A stretch of 64,000 nucleotides of DNA from Parietaria judaica (GCA_954871525.1 OX940860.1:23158001-23222000), one strand, 5' to 3'; shown: positions 48,172 to 62,400, counted from the first letter of the stretch. Notes: generated by a model not told the origin, from the letters alone. Program-made: numbers and translations.

Positions 48172-48967
48172 TGTTATGTACGACTTTGTCATCCGTAAAC
48201 AACAAGTCGTTGAGTCTACAAAGCTACGATCATCGTTCATAAATTTGAGTAAACGAATCATTGTTTGCTCCACTTAAAACAATTACTCGGGCCCAAGCCT
48301 AGTGGATATACTAATTCGGCCCACGGGAGCAAGGAACCTACTCAACAATAGCAACTTGTTATTAACGTCGCCCTCACTTTTCTAATTTGGCACGGCACTA
48401 CGAAAATCATGTAATCAGCCTTTCTGAGTTAGTTGCTCGAAATCTTTCTACCCAAACCAGGAAGCATCCTCAGAGAATTGATTGCTTGAAATCGATTCTT
48501 CCTCTACATTGCCGAATTCAAAAATAGAGAACCCTCCTAGACACGACGCTAGTTTCGGGAAACTTCCTCCAACTTGACGCAACCCTCAAAACGGGAAGCT
48601 CAATCCATTCATATGAAGAAAGTTATAAATAGGAAAGGTGAAAGCAGCCACGATTAATTGAAATCAACATTTTAAACAACGAAAACCATCCCCGTTCTCT
48701 TATTTTACTTTTCTCGTATAAGTCTCTTCTATTCTATGTTTCTCACTCGATGACCAATAAAAACTCTAAAGGACGTAGCTTATAGAAATTAAGGGTGAAC
48801 TTTTTTATTAAAAAAAAATCAATTTTTTTACTTATTCATTTGATTGTCTTACGTTAATCCGTGCTATTTATAACGAGAGCCGACGGCTCCATCATCGTTC
48901 TACTAAAAAAAAAAGGATTCTCCACACTCGATCTTGTGAACGACGAGGTTTAAAATCACCCTCAACA
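48172..48967. repeat. Probable solo LTR
   Basis: About 796 bp beginning TGTTATGTACGACTTTGTCA and ending CACCCTCAACA. Flanks ACTAT (48167-48171) and ATTAT (48968-48972) match at 4 of 5 bases. A TATA box (GTTATAAATAGGAAAGG, near 48626) lies centrally, as expected for an LTR. No internal domain is adjacent. Confidence 0.65.
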
Positions 48968-48972
48968 ATTAT

Positions 48973-50345
48973 TTGAAACATAAAAAATTATAATTATATA
49001 AATTTGATATTACAGGGAAAAATAATATATAATTCATCGCTTTACATTGGTTTCGCGCTTTACCATTAGGTGTCTTTTATCGGTGTAAAGTTAAATCGTG
49101 AAGTCTGAAGCTACCCCTGAACCTAAATGATGCAAACTATTTTATTATTGGTTTATGACTTTTGCCAATCACTGCACAAGTTTTTTATTTTATTTTAATC
49201 CAAATGCAACTCTTGATGGACCTGTAATACAAGTATACAACTCTAGTTGGGCCGAGAAGTTCAAGAAAATTATTCAAGAAGCTCAATGGAACATGAAACT
49301 CAATTGTTTGGAAATTCAGGTTATAATTTAGCAGATTGTGAGTTTTGATTTAGTCAACTTTTCTTATTGGGCCTCAATATTTGATTGTGTATGACCTAAA
49401 TATTTGGTCTTTCTATATGAAGCTGAGTTTGAATATTCATTTCAGTATTAGAGTTCTAGTGTGTATTTTTATTTTTTATTTATTTTTGAACTTAAACTAA
49501 ATAATCAATTTAATAGTTTAAGATTGATAAAATAGTTAATTAATTATATTAATCATTATAAAAATAGTCATATTAATCGTTATAACCATATTAACCTTTG
49601 ACAAAATAGTCAATGTTTGGCTATTTTGCAAATAGAAACAGTGGTTAGCTAAAACGCAATGTAAACATATGAATGTGGCTATTCATAATATTTTTTTTTA
49701 GGAGGTAAACTATGTCAAATCAGCAAAACGAGAGATTACAATCTGGTCGAGAATCAAACCAAAAGCAAAGGAGGTAAACTTGAACTTAAAAAAAAAAAAA
49801 AAAAACTAAATGATGGGCAACACAATTTTCCTACTTTTTTAAAAGTGAAATTATAATGCGAATTTTGCTTTAAATTTTCTTCAACGAGGAGATTTTCTTC
49901 CACGGCAGTACTATATTTTTACTGGAGGAGGTGAACCGGTCCGTTGGCAAAAAGTTCAGTCACGCATGGGGTATACTGGTATAACAAAGTACAAAATGTT
50001 TGGTTGAAGTAACGGGCTGTTCTAATTCTTTTTTAACGACGACGCTACCTATTGATTGGAAAATCCTAGAATGTTTCAATTATTTTTTAAATTGAAAAAC
50101 AATATCAACGTGCTCAGTTACATATTTTCTTCTTCTTCTTCTTATATGGTTTATTCTCTAGTTCAATCTTCAGTAGCACCACAACGCAACGTAATGTCAT
50201 AGACAAAACGAAAGTAACTCATGATTAAGTATACATATAAATTATGGGTTTATTGCGGCATAAGTACGCGAAATCTTTGAAATTAGAACGGCATATTCTC
50301 AAGCTTCCAGTTGCGTTGAAAAAAATACAAAAAGTCGAGGAAATG
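48973..50345. other. Intergenic with a small MULE-type MITE relative
   Basis: About 49486-49690 is a diverged, oppositely oriented relative of the 17810-18035 element (shared TTTGGCTATTTTGCAAATA and AACATATGAATGTG). The rest shows nothing recognisable. Confidence 0.5.
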
Positions 50346-50349
50346 TGTC

Positions 50350-51321
50350 TTCAAATGTTTTTATATTATGTGTTCCGTTAATGATAATTTTATTTCCAAA
50401 ACAAAACAATTTTTTGTCGAATCTTTCTCCATTAAAGATCTCGGGCCCCTACGTTATTTTCTTGGCATTGAAGTTTCCTGTTCCAAGAAAGGATTATTTT
50501 GATGTCAACGCAAATATACTCTTGATATTTTAAACGATTCTGGGACGTTAGGATCTCGCACATCCCCATTCCCTATGGAACAACATCTTCGTCTTCTTCC
50601 AGACGATGGCAATCTATTGCCCGATCCCTCTATTTATCGACACCTAATTGGTCGCCTTTTATATCTTACTGTAACTCGTCCAAATATTTAGTATGCCGTC
50701 AATTATCTTAGTCAATTCATGCAAAATCCCCATTTTTTTCACCTCGATGCCGCACATCGAGTCCTTCATTATCTTAAAGGTTCTATTGGTAATGGTCTTT
50801 TTCTTTTGGCATATAATTCTCTTTCACTTGTCGGCTTTGCTGATTCTGACTAGGCTGGATGTCCTGCCACTCGTCGCTCTACTGCCGGTTATTTTACAAT
50901 GATTGCCAATGATTGGTTCAAGTCCTATTTTTGGAAATCAAAGAAACAACCTACCGTTTCTCGCTCCTCTGTTGAAGCCGATATCGTTCTCTCGCTGCGC
51001 TTACATCAGAATTACAATGGCTTCATTCACTTTTATCTGAACTTGGTTTCCAACCATCTGCCCCAATAACGATACATTGCGATAATCAGGCAACTCTTCA
51101 CATTGCAAAAAATCCGGTTTTCCATGAGCGTACTAAACACATTGAAAATCGATTGTCACTTTGTTCGAGAAAAGATTCTATCTGGACTCATTGCTCCCAC
51201 CTACCTTAGCTCTCGCGATCAAGTAGCCGACATCTTTACAAATCCACTTGGAGTTGAAAATTTTCATCGACTACTTCGCAAGTTGGGCGTGCTCGACATT
51301 TCTCACCCGGTTCCAACTTGA
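50350..51321 (+). pseudogene. Ty1/copia reverse transcriptase C-terminus and RNase H, decayed
   Basis: Across all three frames the sequence spells a copia polyprotein 3' end: DLGPLRYFLGIEV (about 50430-50470), IYRHLIGRLLYLT (about 50630), NYLSQFMQNP, VLHYLKGS, then RNase H motifs FADSD, RRSTAGY, WKSKKQPTVSRSS, and later ITIHCDNQATLHIA, ERTKHIE and LADIF-like VADIF. Premature TAG codons replace expected Gln and Trp codons (after TRPNI and DSD), and frameshifts occur near 50510, 50985 and 51130. The gag, protease, integrase and N-terminal RT parts are missing. It is a 5'-truncated dead remnant. Confidence 0.88.
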
Positions 51322-51604
51322 GGGGGGGTGTTGAAGATTACGTCAGCTCGTAAGCTCCCATTGACCAAGTATTGTGGAGCACCAAATATTGTGGAGCGGC
51401 ATTACGAAGCTTTAGGAGTGCAGCTTTAGGAGTTTATTATTCTTTATTAATTTATTTTAATTATATCAGTTTGTTTCTATAACAAACCCCATATATCTCA
51501 CTTATAAATAAGTTGAGATAAGATTGTGATGTATATAAATATAAGAGGCACGTCGATACGAATAACACATGAATTCGATATTTTCTTCTCTGTCATTTAT
51601 TACA
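51322..51604 (+). repeat. Polypurine tract and 3' LTR of the copia remnant
   Basis: GAGGGGGGG (51320-51328) directly precedes TGTTGAAGATTACGTCAGCT, the expected start of a 3' LTR. A TATA-like ACTTATAAATAAG lies near 51500. An end at TTATTACA (51604) is a guess, since no partner LTR is available for comparison. Confidence 0.6.
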
Positions 51605-52027
51605 AAACTTAAAGTGATAAACTCTTTAAATCCGATCACTGCAATCGATTTTGAGTTTCTAGAACCATACCGAAACCCGTTATTATACTCTTGATATGTA
51701 AACAATCGGATAATTATCAGTTTCCGAGCTCTAAAATATTGGTTTAAGACGTTGAAAAGAAGAGTGATTGAAATTTGAAAGGAAGAAAAAACGTGAAGTG
51801 ATCGTCTAGGCTCTAGAAATAGATGTTTTTGTGGCACAAGCAATTTGCAATAATTATGACAAATGAAGCTTCCCTTGTCCAATTCGACACTGTACAACTG
51901 AACTTCTCCTTACACTTTGAATGTGACCAAAACAGGTCCATTTCATCACTAACAATTCAAGATTAAATAAATAAAATAAAATAAACCAAAGTACTACCTA
52001 GATTGAATAATCTTAAAATTATAATAA
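51605..52027. other. Intergenic, nothing recognised
   Basis: Contains only a chance minus-strand frame (51502-51897) that overlaps the copia LTR. Confidence 0.5.
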
Positions 52028-52999
52028 TTACAGCATGAACTCCATGAACTTCAGCCAAGCGAAGGGGGGCTTGGTTTTCCCCATCTGGTCAGCTTGCGTG
52101 GCACACGTGGAAGCCGACGGAGACGACGTTGTTCCGGCACGGGCCAGACACATGAAAAAGTTTCTTGATCCCAATTCCGTCAGCTTCTCTTCTCTATCCA
52201 AACCTGGTCCACTAACAAAGTCAATCACCGCCGCATTGAAATAATTTATACTTTTATATAATCTTCATTTAATATTATTGGTTAATGGTTATAATTATTT
52301 TCATCCTTACTCACTAAAAAAATAAGAAATATTTATATTTATATGACCCTAGATCAAAGAAATTCACATTTTTTCAAAATTTAAGATACCTTGTGGAATA
52401 CGGAATATTTAATAATGAAAAAAAAATACGCCAGTTTATTTTTGATAAAATAAAATAAAAAAATTCACTGCATTTACCGGTGCAGACGTTAAAAGCCGTT
52501 AAAAGTCAACACCAAGAGAAAGAGTCAACGACAAGCAAGAACACCGATTTGAGAGCAGGATTGATAATAAAACTAAAAACATAAAATCAATGAAATTCTT
52601 ACATTCCAAGGCGAACTGCGAGTAATGGAGGTTGAACATCGCTGCCCCGGCCGCCGGCAGAATCGGCCGCCGAGCCTCCTTGGCGTACTGACTGAGCACG
52701 GCGGCGATCAACTCGCCGACGCTCGAGTCCCGCTTCATCAGCACCTGAACCGGCCCTACGCTCCCCTGCACCGTCACCTTCATCAGCACCTTCTCCGGCC
52801 TCATTGCAGCCGGCGCCGTCTCGCCCGCCATCGGGCCCGCCCGGCTCGGGAGCAAATCCGGCACCGTTTTCGGTCTTCGGAGCTGGAACACGTCGTAGTC
52901 GGTCAGCGCAGCGTGGCAGTGAAACGACGACGACTTCTCGCCGAGCCTTCCTCTGCGGTTCTTCTCCCCCGGTCCTCTCCGGTTGCTCGAGCTGGGCAT
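52028..52999 (-). CDS. At4g22758-like protein of unknown function (DUF7054-type)
   Basis: Two exons on the minus strand, 52999-52603 and 52203-52028, joined by a GT-AG intron inside a Cys codon: 573 bases, 190 residues. The N-terminus is Ser/Arg/Gly-rich and probably disordered. A central stretch contains DYDVFQLRRPKTVPDLLP. The conserved domain runs from VLMKVTVQGSVGPVQVLM through SVGELIAAVLSQYAKEARRP to LHYSQFALECLDREEKLTEL and GSRNFFMC, ending with KTKPPFAWLKFMEFML. I recognise the layout of plant proteins annotated 'uncharacterized At4g22758-like'. Biochemical role is unknown. The open frame continuing past 52603 is intron readthrough. Confidence 0.9.
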
Positions 53000-53198
53000 T
53001 TTCGTAAATATGTTAACGAGTGCGTTGGGGAATCGAGAGCTGCGGAGGAGATTCTGCTCTCGGATTCCCGGTCACCGGAATCTATCATTAGCCGGATGGC
53101 ACGCCCGTAAATAAGGAAGCGACCGAGGGCAAAGGAGGTAAAAAAAATTGTAGTCGCCGATACGAAAGACGAAGAGGCAAGCTTAGGCTTGTCGGGAG

Positions 53199-53205
53199 AT
53201 TTATA
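53199..53205 (-). promoter_or_regulatory. Candidate TATA box of the At4g22758-like gene
   Basis: TATAAAT on the minus strand about 200 bp before the ATG, within a less GC-rich leader. Position is plausible; no other support. Confidence 0.45.
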
Positions 53206-53299
53206 AGGTGGAAAGGAAAGAAGATAAAAAATAAAATAAAAAAGCACGAATTTTAGTTCAAAGCAATCTCTCCGTGACCGGGTATTGCCCGTCATAATG

Positions 53300-56200
53300 A
53301 GAGAGTGGGGCTAATATTCATTGGGGATTATTTGTAAATGGAATAGTTTTCATTTATCACGCATTCACGCTTGCTATTTTAAATTTAAATCATATATTTA
53401 GTAAATATAAATAAAGTAGCTTTTGATAAAAATAAATGTTCTCCAGGTCAAAGTTTTAGGTTCTCCTTCTCTTTTTTTACTTAGGTTGAAATTGAGATTC
53501 GAGAGGGGGATTTTGACTACTTTTTCCGGAATTAGACTAAAAATCGGAAGTTTAATTAATTTTTTAAAATATAAATATTTAAATTAAATAACTTTTTGAA
53601 ATATCACAACTTAGAACTGGAAAGTAAAAAAACTGAACATTAATCTTTTTCTAACAATTTTTTAATCAAAATACCTTTTAAATAATTTTGAAGAAGTTTG
53701 GCAAACCAATCCAATGCTATGCATATCCAAATAGACACTGACGAGTCAAACGGTCAAGAAAGAAGGGTCCACCGGCCATAGCCCGTGCTAGAGTGTCGAC
53801 AAAAGTGTGGCTTTCGGATGAGTTTCATTTCATTTCATTTGCCTCGTTCGCATTTGGCGACTCGGTGCTAACATGCGCCGCCTGGGTGAGCGGCGCGGTA
53901 TTGTTGGTCTCTCCGGTGACGCGAGAGGGGACACGTGGAGCTAGGTGAGTGGCGGCTGTGTTGGGCTTTCAGAAACCGTTGGATTGGGAGGTTGTCATGA
54001 GTTGTCTTGTAGTGGATAATAGCTCTGCCTTAGGCAGGCTTTGATCAATTGATTGGGAGGTTCGTGCGTCACACGTTTGGCACGTGTTTGAAATGGGATT
54101 AATTTATTTTTCAACATTACTTGGGAAACAATAACATAGTGAAATAGAATACCAAATAGATGTTATGTAACTATCTATAATTGATTCTCTCATCACTATT
54201 TGTCTAGTTTAGTTAATAATTTTTTTTTTCTTTATTGACAACATTTGTTGAAAATTACTATGTTTTATTTTTCCTTGCCTAGAATCTAGGATTTATGTCA
54301 CTTTAAACTCAATCAATATGTACTCTTGCTTTGGAACCTATTTGAAATGAAGTGTCATAGACATAAACAATAAACGAGACACCCTTCCTTCTCAATTTAA
54401 AAAATCAATAGCTAAAATTGCTTTCGTTGTCATGAAATTGTAATAATTAGAATTGAAGGATTTCATTTTTATTAAATAACTCCGCTAGAGTATTATATGT
54501 CTCTAGGATCTAAAATCAATCGTATCCGAACAGACTTATTGATGCAGCGGAGGCTTCATATCTCGTATCTTAATTTTAGTCAGAGTTTCGCACGTTAAGA
54601 TCAATTGAATTTATTTCATCAATTTTCAATACTACTGTACTGTAAGGGCATCCAATAACTATTAATTAATATATAAATAAATACTACATTTTATGGCATC
54701 AAATTCGAGTACTCTCAAGTCTCAAGAACATAATTTGGGGGAATACTTAGCAAAAAGTTTCATTAAAAAAAATTAGTCTCCTAGAAAGAAAAAAAAAAAA
54801 AAAACATGTGGCTTTAGGTGATCGCCTAAAATTTGTGAATATGATCAAGCCTTGACTCCAAGGGCTCTCGTTGATGCCTTGGGCATCATCACTTATTGAA
54901 TATAATATTGAGAAGATAGAAGAAAAATTAGGCTCATTTCGTCATTTATTTTGACAAGGCTAATTAATAATTAATACAATCACACGCAGAAGACTAATAT
55001 TATTATTAAGTATGAAGAGTCTGGATGATGACATACTTGTTGGAATCTAATACTCATTACTCAGTTATGAATATAGTCATCAGTTTCTTATGATGCCTCT
55101 TAATAGCTAAAATTTAATTATTTAAAGGGTCGATTTGCACAATTTAAATTTAGTCTTCATTAGGTCATTCAAAACCCACCTTGACGAAACCACACGCATA
55201 GGAAAGACAATTATATCGTAATAACATTGATTCTCTGGTTATTTGTTATTAAATCATCAAAATATACACGAAGAGTGCACTCTTTTATAAAGTATAGTTG
55301 ATTATGCTTAATCCCTTTATACAACAATTATTTGCAACAAATTTATAATATTCATCGTTCAAGTAACATGTGATCGTATGTGCACATGAAAAATGAAGGT
55401 TAAGTCTATATCAATACTATCTTTATACAACTCACTTATATATATTCCATCACAATTTATTTATCTCACCTACCATTCATTGCTTATTCATACATTATAT
55501 GTGTATTAAAATATTTATAAAATATTCGATCAATTATTGAGGGCCAACTCGTGAGTGGTGATGGAAAGAAGTGCACTCATCCATCACATAACACATCGTA
55601 CACTATATTATATGCGTATATATAGTGTCCCATATTATACTGTTAAACAAATAATATAAGGTGCTGATAAATATCTCGATATATAATTGGTTCATAATAA
55701 TATTCAAACTCTCTTATATTATTATTAATACACATGTTACGAAGGGCAATGACGAGACTTTTTGCGTGTGAGGAATTATAAGTTACGAGTAACATAGATA
55801 TCAAGATTAATTCAAAGTGCCTAAAATATAGTCAACCACCCAATAAAAGCCTATTAATTGATTAAATTATTGTATTAAATAGAAGAGTCGCACCACAAAT
55901 GTCATGATCGGGGTGAAAAAAAGAAAGATATGCTATTTACAAAATTACAATTTTTATTTATAAATTTTTATAAATTGAAAATGATTAATAAAAATACATG
56001 AAATAATGAATCGATAAATAATAATGTTTTCATATAAAATAATGAGTCAATAGATGAGAGTGTTTCTATATAAATAAATAAAAAATGAATCAATTAAAGT
56101 TTCAATACTTACAAGTTTAAAATCAAAGTGCCTAACAATGTAGTCAACAAAATAAACTTATAAATAGATTTGGTTTAGTGTTGAAGTACTATTTGATCCT

Positions 56201-57879
56201 TTATATATCGGTATCAATGACAAATCATTTTATTCTTATTGGTAAAAGCCCAATAAGCTTAGAAAATTGGCCAAGGTAAATATCGATTATGGCTCAAAAT
56301 AATTGGGGTATATTGCAGGTCCAATTTAGCCGGAAGGAATCAGCTCTCCGGTAACTCTCTTCGCCGCTTTCCCGGAGCACTCCTTACTCGGCGCATGGAA
56401 GGCAAAGGATCCAATGCAATTTTGGATGAAGACTATAAATTGTAGCTCCAAGATCAGATTTAAGAGATAGAAAAAATAGAGATTCACTCAAAACAAAGGA
56501 TACTCATATGTAGTGATATGGCAAAAAAAAAAAATCACTTGACACCTTTTAATTTCTTTCACACACCACCCATTATGGGCATAAAATATAGGCATAGAAG
56601 ACGTCTAATAAGCGCACTTGAGCATGTAGCATCGGAATGAACGATGACGTGCTAGGTCTTGAGCTTTCTTGCTGCGATTTTGTCTGGAAGCTTTTTATTT
56701 GCAACGCCAACGACATTATTTTATACAAACGTATGTGTCATTTAGTCGGTTGGGTTACTTCTAGGTTGACAAACAACTATCTCGATTTATATGGAAGTGT
56801 CATTTTACAAGTTACTTTCATTTTTCAAGAGAATTTACAGAACGGACGAATATTCCAATTAACATCGAACTCTCTATCAAATAGTCAAAAAATTCCAAAA
56901 ATATTCGTGCATGCATTAGTTCATTCTTAACAGTGCATTTGTCCGTTTCAAACCGAGATTTGTTGTAATCTGAGTTATTCTTGCGTGAAGACATTAAAAG
57001 TGTAGGAAGTGGTCGAATTCTAATAATAAAATATACTTGATAACATTTACTATAAAAAAAAAAAAAAAAAACAAGCAAACAAATCACAGTTACGGGATGA
57101 AAAGGGATTGAAGATAATTATGGTTTTTTATGTATGCAATCCAAAAATAATAAGTGTTTCCTAATGAATAATTATAATTTTTTTTTTTTTTAACTTTCTT
57201 TGATAGAATTTGGCATGGTGATGATTAGGTGCCGTGTCTTGCTTGCGCTTGAGAGTTGTACTGCTTAAACTGGAAAGTTGAATTTAACAATTGTGTAGAT
57301 AAATTATATACGCTAGAGACGTGCATCTTTGCATTAATTTGTGATACGTAATTTATCGCTTATTTTATGGTTTAAGAGTCTTGCAAATTGTACCAATTGT
57401 TTGGTGGGCAGGTTATGAGTATTGAATATTGTTCGAGGAATTTTTGTTTGACCCAATCTCATGACCTTATCTTTTGGTTGGACCATATATATATGAAAAT
57501 AAATCATATATATGAAAATTGAGGTTCTGCTAGTAAATGCTAATAATCCATGAAAGAGATACATTGGATTGAGAGAAAGAGGCAAGTAAGATAAGACGAC
57601 AGATTCTGAGATCACACCTCTTATAATTCATATGTCATACATTACCCAAAAAAAAGTTATGCTATTTTTATCATAATAATTGTTTGATAAAAAATAAAAA
57701 TAAAAAGTCCAAGCATATAGCTCAATTCAGTATCAGACTGACATTTAAAAAATAATAATTTTGTGTGTGACCAATAAATACATCTGAATCTTTTAGATAC
57801 GACGTGCCCATAGTAATAGACACCGCTTACCATAAAGTGCTTACAAGTTTTAATTTACAGTTACAATCGGTTTTGAGAT
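53300..57879. other. Large intergenic region; possible LRR exon scrap near 56320
   Basis: Mostly AT-rich with no gene. At 56319-56440, after an acceptor-like TATTGCAG, one frame reads NLAGRNQLSGNSLRRFPGAL, reminiscent of a leucine-rich repeat. It is too short to assign. A GC-rich patch at 53820-54000 is unassigned. The 97-codon frame at 56637 has no recognised family. Confidence 0.4.
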
Positions 57880-58440
57880 TGTTGGGTTTTTGAACAAAGA
57901 TAGTTAATTTCGAAAATGAATTAATACGAAAATCGATATATGGTTCGATTTGGGGCCGGATTCAGTGATCGTGTGGTGGTCAAACGGGGTAAGATGCGAA
58001 GATTGTTATCTAAATTGAATTAACACGAAAACCGATCCACGGTTTGAACTTAGGCCGGACTAGTGATCACGTGGTGGTCAAACTAAGTAAGATGCCTGAT
58101 TTTTTGTCTTTAGTAGGCCAAGAATTGTTTTCGGATAGTTCGTCTTTGTTCTCTTTCCCGATAAACTCCACCAAGTCCAGAGAGAAAGGGGAATGACATC
58201 TCTCCCGAGCTAGGTCCGAAGGAGCTCCGTGATCCCTGACTTCGTCCTTAAAGAATCGACGTAACTTCCGAGCTAGGCTAGGAGGAGTTAGTCGATCATG
58301 GACTTTATTTTTATTAAAATAGTAGGAAATGTGAACTTAAAAGAGGACGGAACTGGAACTTCCGCCTGTCAACAAGATTATTATAGCCGGAAACTTTTAA
58401 ACATGAAAGTCTCAGAAAAACAGGTACACAATACCCAACA
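57880..58440. repeat. LTR-like repeat with internal ~97-bp duplication
   Basis: 561 bp bounded by TGTTGGGTTT and ATACCCAACA, the inverted termini typical of plant LTRs. A unit starting GAATTAATACGAAAATCGAT (57919) is repeated diverged at 58016 (GAATTAACACGAAAACCGAT), both containing CACGTGGTGGTCAAAC or a close variant. Target duplication is not evident (GAGAT versus ACAGA), so status as solo LTR is probable, not proven. Confidence 0.6.
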
Positions 58441-59478
58441 ACAGACTTCTATCTAATAAAAATATATGTCAATGAAACCCAACAAACTCCAATTTTTCTT
58501 TGTTTTATTGTTTGTGCCTCAGACAATACCATGTGAATCTTTTAGATAGACACAAATGTGCCTGAATTATCTTGTAGATTCCATCGTTATTTAATTTATA
58601 TTTATACTAGACAAACATTTTTTTTTTCTTCAAGTTTTTAACACTAAAAAATAATAAACTGCTTCATTAGCTTGATGTTTTTTTTAGCAAAATACTAACA
58701 ATAATTGAGATTTGAGTCTTAATACGTTAGCTCAATACTATAACTCAATTTTGTATTTCATTATTAATGAGAAGAAGAAAAAAAAATGTCACATTCAAGC
58801 TTCATATATATTAAATATTAATAATAAAATATACGATACAAAATATGTAATTAGACTATATCAATCGGATTTATCCAAAACTTGATGTCACATTCATTCA
58901 TGTATAGTTAAACTCGAAATCAAGTGGGTATTTGAATTTGTCTATTTTTTTTTATTTTTTTTTATAAAAGAAATTTCATTTTTATGTCAACTTGCCAAGC
59001 TGGTGTTCTCATACCCTGTTGCCTTCATATATAATAATTATGTAATCGATGTAATGAAAAAACTTGCTTTGAAAAGTCGAACAACATTTCATAACTTTTA
59101 AATTTTTAAAAAAAAAAGACTGTTTGGTGAGATTAAGTGTAATTTTGTGTACAACAATAATTTGTGTTTCTTTTTCTAACAATCAATGACTAAATAATTG
59201 AGCACAATAACAGAATTCATTTTTATTATGTTTTTGTTTGGCTTAATGTTTGGATTTAATAATACTAATAAAAAATCAGTATCAACAAAATACTCAAATT
59301 GGTGGACAATATAAATGTCTTCATAAAATCATAGGAAATTATGGATTGAAATGAGAAGAAAAGAAAGAAAAAGAAGACTTCAATTACTTGTTCTTCAAGC
59401 AAGAAAAAAAAGGTAGCATTACAAAATTGATGATTTAATTTAAACTCTGAGTTCCTGTATACTATAACATAAAGTGGA
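58441..59478. other. Intergenic downstream of TIC100
   Basis: AT-rich. The 3' UTR of the minus-strand TIC100 gene must begin here just below 59479. No other feature was recognised. Confidence 0.5.
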
Positions 59479-62400
59479 CTACATAGTCTGTTTCAACTGT
59501 TCCAAATAATCAACTGGTGTGTGCAAAGACAAGACACGGTCAAACTCGCTTTCCGCCGCCACGTGTAACCAAGCGAGCTCTCTCGACTCTTTAGGTTTCC
59601 GGTTTGGTTTTGGCTTCGAAGGCAGTGATAGGCAACGGAAACGGCTTACCTTTTCACTCGAGCGGTTCTTCGCTCGAAGCTCGAGAGATCGGCTTCTGGG
59701 GATCGAGTTTCCTTGCATTCCGAGTAACATAGGAAAGCTGACTGAATCCGTACTCTGTCGAAGATCTATTGGGCGTTCGGTCGACTTTGGAGGTGTCGCT
59801 CTACTCTTCTTCCATTTCAGAAAAGATTGATGCAGTAAGGACGGAACCTGCGACAAAAAGTAAAAGATTTAATGCTCTTTTGTTTATTATTTTGATCATA
59901 AGATAGCACTGAAGTAATGTTCCATTCTCTCAAATACCAAGCAGATTATAGTCCTTCATGAAAATTTCCCATAAACTTATTTTAAATATTTTTTTCTCCC
60001 GATATACGGTTTCAAACGCTAGAAAAAATTTTCTCCCTCAGTTTTTCTTCTTCTTTTCCCTCGCTTTTTCAAGGTTCCAAACAGTACACAAGGGATATAC
60101 AGTGATTGAGAACTTACTCCGGAAATCAGGCTGCTTGTAGCGAACGATAAAGAAGAGGCTGAAAATGGAGATTTCCCAGGGTTGCTTCCCTTTTTATCGT
60201 CCTTGTTTGTGTTTTGATCCAAATTAGCCGACCCGAAACTCGACGGTGCATCGTTGTCTTCATCGTCGTCTTCCTCTTCATCTTCATCTTCCACTTCCTC
60301 TTCTTGTCCCTCTTCAGCAACCAGGTCATCGTCGGGTTTGTCCGATCCCGGGGGTGAGGATGTAACTTCCTTCGTCTCCTCGGAGCCCGTCACTGGCTTC
60401 TTCTTTTTTTCTTCTCTCTCCTTCCTCTTCATATCTTCGTCAATCTCCTCGAGTAGCCCTTCAAGGTAGAACTCGGCGTCGAACAGCTCAATTTCCTTTT
60501 CAATAACTTGCATCTTTAGCTCACAAATCTCCTTTTGCTCCAACGCCCATTTGGCTATCTTTTCGAAGTACGGTTTGCAGAAATTGTCAAACGAGGCTAA
60601 GGCTCGCATGAAGAGGTTCTCCTTCTTTGGTGCGGTGTCACGTCCGTAAAATTCGTCGAATCCAAGGGGCAAATATTCAATCTTCTCGGGGTCAACGTTG
60701 TCGTCTTCTGGCTGCCAATATAGCCGGAATCCATGCTCCTCATCTTCGGTATAGTTGATCAGACGCCCAGTTGGCGTGTGAAGGATTACGGGATCTATTT
60801 TCTCCAAATTCTCATCCTTTTCTAACTCTTCCGGACTGAGCTCCGGACCATTATTAAGGACAACAAATTCTGGAGTGTCATCTGTTAATCGAAAAGGAAA
60901 CCCAATTAGATATGATAAACAAAGCGATTCGTACAGTTCTTTCCCATTTTGCCATTGTTTTCCATTATAAAATACCTTGATAAAGGAGAAGTAGCAATCC
61001 TTATTCAACTTAGGAAACTAAAAATTAAAAAAAATATTAACGTTAATAATGAATCCAATAATCTGCAACGGCACAAAACTAGATTTAATATGACTGATAT
61101 CGGAACAGCATGCATCAAGTAGCTTTTTGGCTTGGCTACTAATAGGCTGGAGAAATAACCGAACTGGCTTATAGAGGAAATGGTCTGCTATTTTCTGTTG
61201 CACTGAATTGCTGAGAGAGATAGTGTATTGTGTAGTTTGTGAGTTCGGATTAGAGATTATTGTCTCTGGGAAATCATCGGAATAAGTGGTTTTTTGCTAA
61301 CTCGGAAACAGATGTGTCTAGAGAGCTTGTCAATTTCAAACAAACATCTCTGGTACAGTAGAGAAATTCCGAATCCCGCTATCATTAGAAACACGCAGTA
61401 AAAAATATCATTAGGAAAACGCCATCCAAGTTGACCTAACGGGCACTTACTTTTGCCGCAGGTATCCTTTTATATTAATTTATGTTTTTGTTTTCTGTTT
61501 AAATCAAATAACAAGCAAATGGATGATATGATGAGATAAATATTAATTTGTTCTTAGACATGCACTTCTGATTTCGCATAACGGATCGGAATAAATAAGC
61601 CCAGTGAAGAGAGAGTAAGTAGAGATATATTACCATTTTGCCACCAGTACTCGAGCTCAGCCGGCATAGGCAATCTCAAAGGAGCTTTATAAAAGGAGTT
61701 GAGCCACATTTCCCTTTCTTTATCCACTTCATGCACATATGTTTTCCAATAATCCGGGACCTATTAAGAAAGGAACAATATCCATTTTAACATTCACAAC
61801 ACTTCATATGTATATACACACGTACACATTAATAAGTTACAGAATCACAATCACTGAAAGGAGCTTACTTCGTAGAATTGGTTAATAAATCCCGGTGCCA
61901 TCCATACGTCGTCTTCCTCATAAAAGTAAGGATGTTGGGGATCACTGTAGGGACCCTTCTCTTCCCTAACCACTTGAAGAACGAAAATATCCCGAACATG
62001 AAAAACAAGGCGGTCGGATTAAAAACAGTATAAATCACACGTGTATGAAAGACGCATGCTGAAAAAAAAAACATAGAAGGTAAATCCTAAGACTGTCCAA
62101 CTACACAAAACCGGAAATAATATTTCTTCTGGGTGCAAGTACTAATTATCTTGTTACTTTTTACGAGATTGTCAAGTTACATTACAGTCTGCAGCTTAAA
62201 TCGGAATTTTGCTCGTTATAAATGTAATTATAAACAACTGAACTACATACTTCCATCAGGCTTGTTTATGAACATCCGAGCCTTCGCAGCAGCTACTTCT
62301 GCTATCCCTGCATGCATCTGAAAAAAGCAATAGTTATAAACACGTAAAAGAATTATGTCGTAATACTAATATACTAATATAGCCTATATAGGTAGTGCTG

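Noticed and set aside
52625..53295. Long plus-strand and minus-strand frames near the At4g22758-like gene
   Set aside because: The plus frame is the antisense shadow of a GC-rich exon. The second minus frame runs through promoter sequence with no similarity.
59519..59830. Plus-strand frame opposite the last TIC100 exon
   Set aside because: Antisense shadow; the minus-strand frame carries the conserved C-terminus.
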